This document shows, piece by piece, positions 47,346 to 55,721 of a stretch of 64,000 bases of DNA (positions within the stretch are counted from its first letter, which is position 1; every line of letters starts with the position of its first letter). The stretch comes from Natrinema sp. CBA1119 (GTDB lineage Archaea; Halobacteriota; Halobacteria; Halobacteriales; Natrialbaceae). The stretch covers positions 1,240,001 through 1,304,000 of the forward strand of contig NZ_PDBS01000001.1 of assembly GCF_002572525.1 (NCBI RefSeq), written 5' to 3'. A program made the position numbers and the translations under genes. Under the pieces are notes generated by a model. It did not search any database. It was not told where the DNA came from and worked only from the letters and a program-made list of their open reading frames with translations.

Positions 47346-48421
47346 TGGCGGACGGCACCGAGACCGGCGCGGACGCAAACGCCGAGACCGTCACCGCAAG
47401 CGTCATCGGCGGGAGCGGCTTCACGGGCGGCGAGCTCCTGCGACTGCTCGCTGGCCATCCGAATTTCGATATTACGGAGGTCACGAGCCGTTCGAAAGCC
47501 GGCAAGAGCGTGGGCTCCGTCCACCCGCCCCTGCGCGGCTCGGACCTGCGCTTTACCGAGCCCGAGGATCTCGAGTCCGTCGACGTGCTGTTCGCGGCGA
47601 CACCACACGGTGTCTCCATGGGCCGGATCGACGATTTTTTCGACATTGCAGACACCGTCGTCGACCTCTCGGCGGACTTCCGGCTCGAGAGCGAAGCCCA
47701 GTACGAGGAGTGGTACGACGGGCACGAGGCTCCCGAGTACCTCGAGAAGGCCGAATATGCACTTCCCGAGATCAATCGGGAGAACCTCGAGGGCGCGGAC
47801 CTCATCGCGGGCGGCGGCTGTAACGCCACCGCGACCATTTTGGGCCTCTACCCGCTGTTCGAACACGGCATTCTCGAGGGCGGCGAGCAGATCGTCGTCG
47901 ACGTGAAAGTAGGGTCGTCGGAGGGCGGCGCCGGCGGCGGCGAGGCCTCGAGCCACCCCGAGCGCTCGGGCGTCGTCCGTCCGTACGCGCCGACCGGCCA
48001 CCGCCACGAGGCCGAGATCGAGCAGTTCCTCGACACCTCGGTCGCCTTCACCTGTCACGCCGTGGACATGGTCCGCGGCGCGAGTGCGACGAACCACGTC
48101 TTCCCCTCGGGACCGGTCTCGAAGGGTGACCTCTGGCAGGCCTATCGGGGCTGCTACGAGGACGAGCCGTTCGTTCGCATGGCCGCCGGCGGCTCCGGCG
48201 TCTACCGCTACCCCGAACCCAAGGCGGTCGCCGGGACGAATCTGGCCGAGGTCGGCTTCGAACTCGACCCATCGAACAAGCGCATCGTCGTCTTCTCTGC
48301 CATCGACAACATGATGAAAGGCTCGGCGGGACAGGCGGTCCACGCCGCCAACGTCGCGCTGGGACTCGAGGAGACGGCCGGACTCGAGTTCACGGGGCTC
48401 CACCCCGTGGGGGCACCCTGA
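47345..48421 (+). CDS. argC: N-acetyl-gamma-glutamyl-phosphate/LysW-phosphate reductase
   Basis: 358 residues. It reduces the carrier-bound gamma-phosphate to the semialdehyde with NADPH. The nucleotide fold SVIGGSGFTGGELLRLLAGHP starts near residue 19, and the catalytic Cys is in IAGGGCNATATILGLYPL. The ATG overlaps argX by one base (TGATG). Confidence 0.95.
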   Translation: MADGTETGADANAETVTASVIGGSGFTGGELLRLLAGHPNFDITEVTSRSKAGKSVGSVHPPLRGSDLRFTEPEDLESVDVLFAATPHGVSMGRIDDFFDIADTVVDLSADFRLESEAQYEEWYDGHEAPEYLEKAEYALPEINRENLEGADLIAGGGCNATATILGLYPLFEHGILEGGEQIVVDVKVGSSEGGAGGGEASSHPERSGVVRPYAPTGHRHEAEIEQFLDTSVAFTCHAVDMVRGASATNHVFPSGPVSKGDLWQAYRGCYEDEPFVRMAAGGSGVYRYPEPKAVAGTNLAEVGFELDPSNKRIVVFSAIDNMMKGSAGQAVHAANVALGLEETAGLEFTGLHPVGAP

Positions 48422-48422
48422 G

Positions 48423-49295
48423 ATGACTACGGTAGTGAAAATTGGCGGCGCTCGAGCCGTCGATCCCGAAGGCGCACTTTCCGATGTGGCTTCGCTGGTC
48501 GAAAACGGAGAGGATGTCGTTCTCACGCACGGTGGTTCGACCGCCGTCGACGAGACGCTCGAGGAACTCGACGAGGAACCGACCTACGTCGAGACACCCG
48601 GCGGCGTCGTCGGCCGCTTTACCGACGAGCGCACCATGGACGTCTTCAAGATGGTGATGCCGGGTAAGCTCAACACCGATCTGGTCGAGAGCCTGCACAA
48701 CGAGGGCGTCGACGCGGTCGGTCTCTCGGGCACGGACGGCAAACTACTCTGCGGCAAGCGCAAGTCCGCCGTCCGCGTCAAAGAGGACGGCAAGAAGAAG
48801 ATAAAGCGCGGCGACCACTCGGGCACGATCGAGTCGGTCAACGCCGACCTGCTCGAGACGGTGCTCGCGGGCGGCTACACGCCCGTCGTCTCCGTTCCGG
48901 TGCTCGGGAAGGAGAAGGGCGGCGGCTATACTGCAGTCAACGCCGACGCCGACCGCGCCGCGGCCGCGATCGCCGGCGCACTCGAGGCCGATCTGGTCGT
49001 CCTCACCGATGTCTCGGGGATCTACGAGGACCCCGACGACGAGTCGACGCGTATCGAGTCGGCGTCCACGCCCGACGAGTTCGAGGCCGTCAAAGACGCT
49101 GCTGAAGGGTTCATGACGAAGAAGGTCATGGCAGCCGAGGAGGCCCTCGAGGGTGGCGCGTCATCGGTTATCGTCGCGACGGCCAACGCCGACGAACCGA
49201 TCACCAGCGCGCTCGCGGGCGAGGGGACGACCCTCGAGCCCGGCGCGCTCGCTGATGCGGATGCAGACGAGACGGCACAGGAGGCCGCAGAATGA
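48423..49295 (+). CDS. argB: Acetylglutamate/LysW-aminoadipate kinase
   Basis: 290 residues of the amino acid kinase family; it phosphorylates the carrier-bound glutamate gamma-carboxylate. MTTVVKIGGARAVD at the start is the phosphate-binding strand, THGGST the Gly-rich turn, and LVVLTDVSGIYEDPDD the ATP-side block. A stretch GKRKSAVRVKEDGKKKIKRGDHSG is a basic patch that could contact the acidic carrier ArgW. Its end overlaps argD by 4 nt. Confidence 0.95.
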   Translation: MTTVVKIGGARAVDPEGALSDVASLVENGEDVVLTHGGSTAVDETLEELDEEPTYVETPGGVVGRFTDERTMDVFKMVMPGKLNTDLVESLHNEGVDAVGLSGTDGKLLCGKRKSAVRVKEDGKKKIKRGDHSGTIESVNADLLETVLAGGYTPVVSVPVLGKEKGGGYTAVNADADRAAAAIAGALEADLVVLTDVSGIYEDPDDESTRIESASTPDEFEAVKDAAEGFMTKKVMAAEEALEGGASSVIVATANADEPITSALAGEGTTLEPGALADADADETAQEAAE

Positions 49296-50440
49296 GCGAC
49301 CTCGACTTTATCTCCGGGAGCAAGCCGATCGGCATCGAGCGCGGCGAAGGGCCGTTCCTCTACACTGCCGACGGGACGGAGTACGTCGACGCCGGCGCGA
49401 GTTTCGCGTGCACGCCGCTGGGTCACTCCCACCCCGCGGTCGTGGAAGCCGTCCAGGAGCAAGTCGGCGAACTGACCTTCGTCGACTCCTCGTATCCCGT
49501 TCAATCGCGCGAGGACGCCTACGCCTCGTTCGTCGCGTCGACGCCGGACGGACTCGAGTCCGCCTGGTTCTGTAACTCCGGGACCGAGGCCAACGAGGCC
49601 GCGCTGAAGTTCGCCCGGTCCGCCACGGGGAATTCGAAGATCGTCGCCGCGACCCGCTCGTTCCACGGACGGACCATGGGGGCGCTCGCTGCGACCTGGA
49701 AGGACAAGTACAAAAAGCCCTTCGAGCCGCTGGCCGGTGACGTGGAGTTCGTCCCCTACGGCGACGGCGAGGAACTCGCGGCCGCCGTGGACGACGAGAC
49801 CGCGGCCGTCATCCTCGAGCCAATCCAGGGCGAAGGCGGGATCAACGTTCCACCCGCGGGCTACCTCGAGACCGCCCGCGAGTGCACCGACGAGGCCGGC
49901 GCGGCGCTCGTCTTCGACGAGGTCCAGACCGGCATGGGCCGGACGGGCTCGATGTGGGCCTGCCAAAACGCGGGCGTCACGCCGGACGTGCTCACGACGG
50001 CGAAGGGGCTGGGCAACGGACTCCCCGTCGGCGCGGTCGCGGTCCGAGACTGGATCGCTGACGGCGCAGCCTCGCACAACGCCACGTTCAGCGGCGGCCC
50101 CGTCGTCGCCGCGGCGGTTCACGCGACCGTCTCGACGCTGGTCGAGGAGGAGTGGCCCGCCCACGCAGCCGAGATCGGCGACTATCTGGTCACCGAACTC
50201 GAGGCCGCGGTCGGCGACGAGGTCCGCGAGATCCGTGGCGACGGGCTGCTCGTCGGCGTCGAGTTGAAACGCGGCGCGAACCGCGTCGCCCGCGATCTGG
50301 CGATGAATCAGCAGGTGCTGGCGCTGCCCGCGGGTCGGACCGTCCTGCGACTGCTCCCGCCGCTCGTGATCGACGAGACGGAGGCGGACCGGCTCGTGGA
50401 CGCGCTGACCGCGGTCGTCGCATCCGACACCGAATCATGA
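49292..50440 (+). CDS. argD: Acetylornithine/LysW-lysine aminotransferase
   Basis: 382 residues, class III aminotransferase. The PLP Lys is in TTAKGLGNGLPVGAV (about residue 235); CNSGTEANEAALKFAR and the ALVFDEVQTGMGRTG block are normal. It converts the carrier-bound semialdehyde to an amine. The ATG overlaps the argB stop (ATGA) and its own stop overlaps argE. Confidence 0.95.
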   Translation: MSDLDFISGSKPIGIERGEGPFLYTADGTEYVDAGASFACTPLGHSHPAVVEAVQEQVGELTFVDSSYPVQSREDAYASFVASTPDGLESAWFCNSGTEANEAALKFARSATGNSKIVAATRSFHGRTMGALAATWKDKYKKPFEPLAGDVEFVPYGDGEELAAAVDDETAAVILEPIQGEGGINVPPAGYLETARECTDEAGAALVFDEVQTGMGRTGSMWACQNAGVTPDVLTTAKGLGNGLPVGAVAVRDWIADGAASHNATFSGGPVVAAAVHATVSTLVEEEWPAHAAEIGDYLVTELEAAVGDEVREIRGDGLLVGVELKRGANRVARDLAMNQQVLALPAGRTVLRLLPPLVIDETEADRLVDALTAVVASDTES

Positions 50441-51507
50441 ACGCGAACTCGAGCGAACCGACGGACGTGACGGCGGCGGACGCCCGGGAGCTGTTGATCG
50501 ATCTCGTTTCGATCCCATCGCCCACCCGCGAGGAACGGGAGGCGGCCAAGCGCCTCGTGGACTTCTTCGAGGCACACGACCGAGAGGTCTGGATCGACGC
50601 GGTCGGGAACGTCCGCGCGCCGGCGGACGACGCCGTGTTGTTGACCTCGCACATCGACACCGTACCGGGGGACATTCCCGTCGAGGTCGAAGAGACCGGC
50701 GACGACGAGATTCTTTGGGGACGCGGCAGCGTCGACGCGACGGGGCCCCTCGCCGCGATGGCGGCCGCCGCCGTCCGCACCGGCGTCTCCTTCGTCGGCG
50801 TCGTCGGCGAGGAGATCGACTCGAAAGGGTCGCGCTACCTGATCGACGACCGTGACGAGTCACCGGACGCCGTCGTCAACGGCGAACCGTCCGGTGCAGA
50901 CGGGATCACCCTGGGCTATCGCGGCCTGATCGCCGGCACGTACGTCGCGACCAGCGAGTCCGGCCACACCTCCCGGCCGGATCCGAACGCGATCCAGCAC
51001 GCCGTCCGCTGGTGGTCTGCCGTCGAGGACCGCTTCGAAGGCGACGAGTACGAACCGGTCTTCGAACAGGTGACGACCAAGCCAGTCGACATCGAAGGCG
51101 GCGTCAGCGACGACGGCCTCTCCGTCGAAGCGACGATGGACATCCAGTTGCGCGTGCCGCCGGCGCTCGACGTCGGGACCGTTCGCGAAGCCGCGGAGGC
51201 CGAACTCGAGGTCGGGACCGTGACCTGGAAGGACAAGGTCCCGCCGGTGATGATGAGTTCGCGAACGGCGGTCGCACGGGCGTTTCGCGTCGCCATCCGC
51301 AAGGAGGGTGGCGATCCTCGCCTGGTGCGAAAGACCGGAACGAGCGACATGAACATCTACGCCGGGGCCTGGGACTGCCCGATGGTCACCTACGGGCCGG
51401 GCAACTCGGACCTCGATCACGCGCCCGATGAACGACTGCCGTTGTCGGAGTTCGACCAGTCGGTATCGGTCCTCGAGCGCGTCGCGCGGACGCTCAGTGA
51501 AGAGTGA
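50437..51507 (+). CDS. argE: LysW-ornithine/lysine hydrolase (M20 family)
   Basis: 356 residues, an M20 zinc peptidase that releases ornithine from ArgW. Metal-binding blocks are LTSHIDTVPGD, WGRGSVDATGPLAAM and GVVGEEIDSKGS; the dimer domain lies between about 180 and 285. ATG 50437 overlaps the argD stop as ATGA. LysK is the Thermus/Sulfolobus name. Confidence 0.94.
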   Translation: MNANSSEPTDVTAADARELLIDLVSIPSPTREEREAAKRLVDFFEAHDREVWIDAVGNVRAPADDAVLLTSHIDTVPGDIPVEVEETGDDEILWGRGSVDATGPLAAMAAAAVRTGVSFVGVVGEEIDSKGSRYLIDDRDESPDAVVNGEPSGADGITLGYRGLIAGTYVATSESGHTSRPDPNAIQHAVRWWSAVEDRFEGDEYEPVFEQVTTKPVDIEGGVSDDGLSVEATMDIQLRVPPALDVGTVREAAEAELEVGTVTWKDKVPPVMMSSRTAVARAFRVAIRKEGGDPRLVRKTGTSDMNIYAGAWDCPMVTYGPGNSDLDHAPDERLPLSEFDQSVSVLERVARTLSEE

Positions 51508-51535
51508 ATACACGGATTCCAGACGAACGATTACA

Positions 51536-52465
51536 ATGACGATAGATACCGACGACACACGGCCGAGACATTTCCTCGACGTCGACGATCTCTCCGAGGA
51601 GGAACTGTTCGCAGTTCTCGACAGAGCCGACGAGTACAAACGCGCCGTCGAAGCCGGCGAGGACCACGCCGACCTGTCCGGACAGACGCTGGGGATGCTC
51701 TTCCAGAAGGCGAGTACCCGCACCCGGGTCTCCTTCGAGACGGGGATGACACAACTCGGCGGGCACGCGATCTTCCTCGGGGAAGACGACATCCAGCTCG
51801 GGCGGGGCGAACCGCTGAAAGACACGTCGCGTGCGCTCTCGCGGTACGTCGACGCGGTGATGGCTCGCGTCTTCAAACACGAAAACATCGAAGTGCTCGC
51901 GGAGTACTCCTCGGTTCCGATCGTCAACGGACTCACGGATGACGCTCACCCATGTCAGACGCTCGCGGATCTGCTGACGATCCGCGAGCACGCAGACGGC
52001 TTCGAGGATGTCTCGGCGGCCTGGATCGGCGACGGCAACAACGTCGCCCAATCGTTCGCGCTCGGCTGTGCGCTGACGGACGTCGATCTGACGATCGCGA
52101 CGCCCGAGGGGTACGAGGTCGACGACGCCGTCCTCGAGCGGGCCCGCGAACTCGGCGGCGATCCGACGGCCACGACAGATCCCGTCGAGGCAGTCACCGA
52201 TGCCGATATCATCTATACGGACGTCTGGATCAGCATGGGCCAGGAGGACGAACGCGACGTCCGCATGGACGATTTCGCGGGCTTCCAGGTCAGCTCGGAG
52301 CTGCTCGAGCACGCCCCCGATGCGTCGGTCATGCACTGTCTTCCAGCCCACCGCGGCGAGGAGATCACCGACGAGGTCATCGAGGGCGAGCGCTCCATCG
52401 TCTTCGACCAGGCGGAAAATCGGCTGCACGCCCAGAAGGCGTTGTTGAGCTGGCTGCTCGAGTGA
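51536..52465 (+). CDS. argF: Ornithine carbamoyltransferase
   Basis: 309 residues. It makes citrulline from ornithine and carbamoyl phosphate. Carbamoyl phosphate contacts are in KASTRTRVSFETGM and DAHPCQTLADL, and the ornithine site is MHCLPAHRGEEI. It follows argE by 28 bp and closes the cluster; argG and argH are at 43.2 kb, so the entire pathway lies in 9 kb. Confidence 0.97.
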   Translation: MTIDTDDTRPRHFLDVDDLSEEELFAVLDRADEYKRAVEAGEDHADLSGQTLGMLFQKASTRTRVSFETGMTQLGGHAIFLGEDDIQLGRGEPLKDTSRALSRYVDAVMARVFKHENIEVLAEYSSVPIVNGLTDDAHPCQTLADLLTIREHADGFEDVSAAWIGDGNNVAQSFALGCALTDVDLTIATPEGYEVDDAVLERARELGGDPTATTDPVEAVTDADIIYTDVWISMGQEDERDVRMDDFAGFQVSSELLEHAPDASVMHCLPAHRGEEITDEVIEGERSIVFDQAENRLHAQKALLSWLLE

Positions 52466-52669
52466 TCGCGCCCACGAGCGAAGCGAGTGGGATTTTTGGT
52501 CCGGATTTCGAGAGCGGTGAGTGACGTACCGAGGGACTCCAGCGGCCGAGCACACTCGATGCACTGGCTCGTCGGAGTACTGAACCGCCGGAGAAACAGC
52601 TCGTTTCCGCGGTCAATCCGATATTGATCAACGCCGCCGTGTGGTCATCCGTTTGAACTATCTATCGCG

Positions 52670-52677
52670 CTTATATC
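52670..52677 (+). promoter_or_regulatory. TATA box before a tiny hydrophobic ORF
   Basis: CTTATATC lies 27 nt before ATG 52705, with GAGGAG in between, 8-14 nt before the start. The gap 52466-52704 otherwise shows nothing. Confidence 0.45.
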
Positions 52678-52704
52678 AGAGTCAGTCGAGGAGTGACGCG
52701 ACCC

Positions 52705-52782
52705 ATGTCGTTCAGACTGGTACTCGCGACGCTCCTCATGGTGTTAGGGCCGGCGGCCCTGATCGCGCTGGTCCTGCTATAA
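52705..52782 (+). CDS. 25-residue single-helix membrane peptide (candidate)
   Basis: The ORF starts MSFRLVLATLLMVLGPAA and ends ALVLL, one transmembrane helix with a positively charged start and a central Gly-Pro. A TATA box and a GAGGAG sequence lie at proper distances upstream. Peptides of this size are usually missed by gene callers. Peptide production has not been shown, and length alone cannot prove coding. Confidence 0.45.
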   Translation: MSFRLVLATLLMVLGPAALIALVLL

Positions 52783-52964
52783 CGCTGGGGAAAGGGGTAT
52801 CGATCACGAATCACGGGGACTGCAGGGGTCGGTTCGCAGTTCGGGGAATCGACTGACTCGAGCATCGTCGTCGCGTCACCGAACGGGGTCAGCGACGCGG
52901 CCCAGCGGGTCGCCCACCGACGAATCCAGTCACTTTTTCCCCCTCGCCACCTTCTCGACCGACA

Positions 52965-54224
52965 ATGAGTCTCAGTCTCTCGACCGATCAACCGGAACAA
53001 CCTGCGGACGCCGACGATGGCGTCTGGCTCGAGTGCATCGAGTGCGGCGACACCTTCGCCCCCTTCGACGATGTCCGATACACGTGCGACGAGTGTGACG
53101 GGCTGCTCGAGGTCCGCTACGCCGACCTGCCTACCTTCGACGACTTCGAGGGTGAGGGCGTCTGGCGCTACGCCGACGCGCTGCCGTTCGAATCGGGCGT
53201 CTCGATTCAGGAAGGGGCGACGCCGCTGTACGAGGTCCCCCGCCTCGAGGACGATATCGGCGTCGAGACCCTGCGGATCAAACACGAGGGGATGAACCCG
53301 ACCGGCTCGTTCAAGGACCGCGGGATGACCGTCGGCGTGCGGGTCGCCGAAGAACTCGGCGTCAGCCGACTGGCCTGTGCTTCGACGGGTAACACCAGCG
53401 CCGCGCTGGCTGCCTACGGCTCCCGCGGCGGGATGCAGACGCTCGTGCTCCTCCCCGCCGGCAAGGTCGCCGCCGGCAAGATCGCCCAGGCGAGCCTCCA
53501 CGGTGCGCGCATCCTCGAGGTCGACGGCAACTTCGACGCCTGTCTGGATATCGTTCAGGAACTCGCGGGGCAGGGCGAGGCCTACCTGCTGAACTCGCTG
53601 AATCCCTTCCGGCTCGAGGGCCAGAAGACGATCGGCCTCGAGATCCTCGAGGGCTTCCTCGCCGATTACGACACCGTCCCGGACCGGATCGTGCTGCCGG
53701 TCGGCAACGCGGGTAACACGTCGGCGCTGTACAAGGCGTTCCGCGAACTCGTCCAGGCGGGCGAACTCGAGGAGAGCGAGGTCCCGAAACTGACCGGGGT
53801 CCAGGCCGAGGGTGCCGCGCCGATGGTCGAAGCGATCGAGAACGGGGCCGACGAAGTCCGGCGCTGGGACGACGTCGAGACGCGCGCGACCGCGATCCGT
53901 ATCGGGAACCCGGTCAACGCGCCGAAAGCGCTGCCCGGCATCCGCGAGACCGGCGGGACCGCCGTCGCGGTCTCCGACGAGGCAATCACCGAGGCCCAGC
54001 GCGACCTCGCGGGCGAGGGGATCGGTGTCGAGCCCGCCTCGGCTGCTTCCGTCGCCGGCCTCCGAAAACTCCGCGCCGAGGGAATTGTCGACGACGACGA
54101 ACGCGTCGCCTGTCTCACCACCGGTCACCTGCTCAAGGATCCCGACGCCGCCGCTGCGGCGGGGAGCGAACCCGAACCCGTGCCGGCCGACACCGAAGGC
54201 GTACTCGACCATCTTCAGGAGTAA
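52965..54224 (+). CDS. thrC: Threonine synthase
   Basis: 419 residues. It converts O-phosphohomoserine to threonine with PLP. The N-terminus has a zinc-ribbon (CIECGDTF…CDECDGLL), as in archaeal thrC. The PLP Lys is in NPTGSFKDRGMTVG (about residue 117), and the phosphate loop is PVGNAGNTSALYK. Start ATG follows a short leader. Confidence 0.95.
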   Translation: MSLSLSTDQPEQPADADDGVWLECIECGDTFAPFDDVRYTCDECDGLLEVRYADLPTFDDFEGEGVWRYADALPFESGVSIQEGATPLYEVPRLEDDIGVETLRIKHEGMNPTGSFKDRGMTVGVRVAEELGVSRLACASTGNTSAALAAYGSRGGMQTLVLLPAGKVAAGKIAQASLHGARILEVDGNFDACLDIVQELAGQGEAYLLNSLNPFRLEGQKTIGLEILEGFLADYDTVPDRIVLPVGNAGNTSALYKAFRELVQAGELEESEVPKLTGVQAEGAAPMVEAIENGADEVRRWDDVETRATAIRIGNPVNAPKALPGIRETGGTAVAVSDEAITEAQRDLAGEGIGVEPASAASVAGLRKLRAEGIVDDDERVACLTTGHLLKDPDAAAAAGSEPEPVPADTEGVLDHLQE

Positions 54225-54314
54225 CGTCGGCCGGACGGACGACCCGCGTCAGACGCGTCTGACGCCCGACTGACTGACCTTTTTCCGAAACGGTATGGTA
54301 GGCGTTATCGAGCC

Positions 54315-54668
54315 ATGTCCGCCGAGCAACGAGGTCTCACGCCCATCCACTTCAGTGCCGAACGAACCGAACACAGTTCTCCGAACCGACCCGCCGGATC
54401 GGACCGCCGAGACGGTCACCCGCTGCAACGGCCCTCCCCCGACTCGGATCGACGGGAACCGCCGCTCGCCTACGAGATCGAACGCGCGCGGCTTCACGCC
54501 CGGATCGCCGCCCTCGAGAAAATGGTCGAAACGAGCGAACGACGCCGACAGGCAGTCATCGATCAGTACGAACAACTGTTGGCCGACCGAGCGGACGACG
54601 ACGAGACGGCAACCCGCGAGTCGGAATCGAAGTCACGGTCCCTGCTGGCGCAATTGGTCGACCGATAG
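54315..54668 (+). CDS. Small coiled-coil protein upstream of a TFIIB gene
   Basis: 117 residues. The first 50 are disordered and rich in Pro, Ser and Arg; residues 53-95 form one charged helix (YEIERARLHARIAALEKMVE…RRRQAVIDQYEQLLAD) predicted as a coiled coil, followed by a polar tail. It has no known domain. It lies 99 bp before the TFIIB gene, which has its own promoter. Confidence 0.6.
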   Translation: MSAEQRGLTPIHFSAERTEHSSPNRPAGSDRRDGHPLQRPSPDSDRREPPLAYEIERARLHARIAALEKMVETSERRRQAVIDQYEQLLADRADDDETATRESESKSRSLLAQLVDR

Positions 54669-54717
54669 CCTCCCCCATTCTTTCCCTCTCCCCACGGTTT
54701 CCTTTAGCCATTCCAAC

Positions 54718-54727
54718 AGTTTAAATA
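54718..54727 (+). promoter_or_regulatory. TATA box of the TFIIB paralogue
   Basis: AGTTTAAATA ends 41 nt before ATG 54768, giving a short leader of roughly 15 nt with an AGGGGA stretch. Confidence 0.5.
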
Positions 54728-54767
54728 TCAAGCAGGAGCCAGTGGTAGATAGGGGATAAAATAACCA

Positions 54768-55667
54768 ATGGCAAATGCTGATGCGTCTGTAGTCTGTCCT
54801 GAATGTGATGGCAGATTGCGAAAGAGGGATACTGAAATAGTCTGTGAGGAGTGTGGGCTCGTTTCGGCAGAGGACGCGATCGATCGCGGTCCCGAGTGGC
54901 GGTCGTTCGACGACGAGGACAGCGACCCGAGACGTACTGGAGCCCCGCTGACCCGCTCGAGACACGATCGCGGGCTCTCGACGGAGATCGGATACGGCTC
55001 CGGCTCGAGTTCGGGGTACAGTTCTCGGTTGACCGGCAGAAAACGACGGCAGATCGCTCGATTACGCCGAGAGCACAACCGCGCTCGAATCTCCTCGAAA
55101 GCCGAACGAAATCAGGTGTACGGATTCGCAGAGATCAGGCGGATCACCGCCTTGCTCTCACTACCGGACTCCGCCAGAGAGCAATCCTGTGCGCTCTTCG
55201 AGTCCGCTCAGTCCGAGGACCTCCTGCAGGGCCGGTCGCTGGAAGGCTTCGCCGCCGCCGCGATCTACGCGACCTGTCGGACGCGCTCGATCGCCCGAAC
55301 GACCGACGAAATCGCCGCCGTCGCGCGCGCCGACAGCGACGAACTCACCGTCGCCTACGATGCCTTGAACCGTGAACTCGGTCTGCCGACGGGGCCGATC
55401 GATCCCACGCAGTATCTCCCGCGGTACGCATCGAAACTCGAGCTTGGACAGGCGGTTGAACGGCGTGCGCGAGAGCATATCAATACCTTACTCGAGGCCG
55501 GACTGATTGGCGGCCGTAATCCAAGCGGGGTCGCGGCGGCCTGTCTCTACAAGGCAGCCGGCGAACGAGATGAGTGGCCGTCACTGACCCAGACCGCTGC
55601 GGCCGAGGTCGCCGACGTCGCAGCCGTGACGATTCGATCAACCGTCACGAACCTCAGAGAACTCTAA
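54768..55667 (+). CDS. tfb: Transcription initiation factor IIB (TFB paralogue)
   Basis: 299 residues. Zinc ribbon CPECDG…CEECG (residues 10-31), B-reader region GPEWRSFDDED…GAPLTRSRHDRGLSTEIGY, then two cyclin-like repeats (about 105-195 and 205-295). The second begins YLPRYASKLELGQAVERRAREH. Haloarchaea carry many TFBs with different promoter choices. Compared with standard TFB, the linker after GLSTEIGY is Gly/Ser-rich and the first repeat begins with an unusual EIRRITALLSLPDSAREQ. Confidence 0.9.
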   Translation: MANADASVVCPECDGRLRKRDTEIVCEECGLVSAEDAIDRGPEWRSFDDEDSDPRRTGAPLTRSRHDRGLSTEIGYGSGSSSGYSSRLTGRKRRQIARLRREHNRARISSKAERNQVYGFAEIRRITALLSLPDSAREQSCALFESAQSEDLLQGRSLEGFAAAAIYATCRTRSIARTTDEIAAVARADSDELTVAYDALNRELGLPTGPIDPTQYLPRYASKLELGQAVERRAREHINTLLEAGLIGGRNPSGVAAACLYKAAGERDEWPSLTQTAAAEVADVAAVTIRSTVTNLREL

Positions 55668-55721
55668 CGTGTCGTTTCGCTACGCAAAGAACAGGCTGTC
55701 GAGGTCGATCCGCCACCGACA

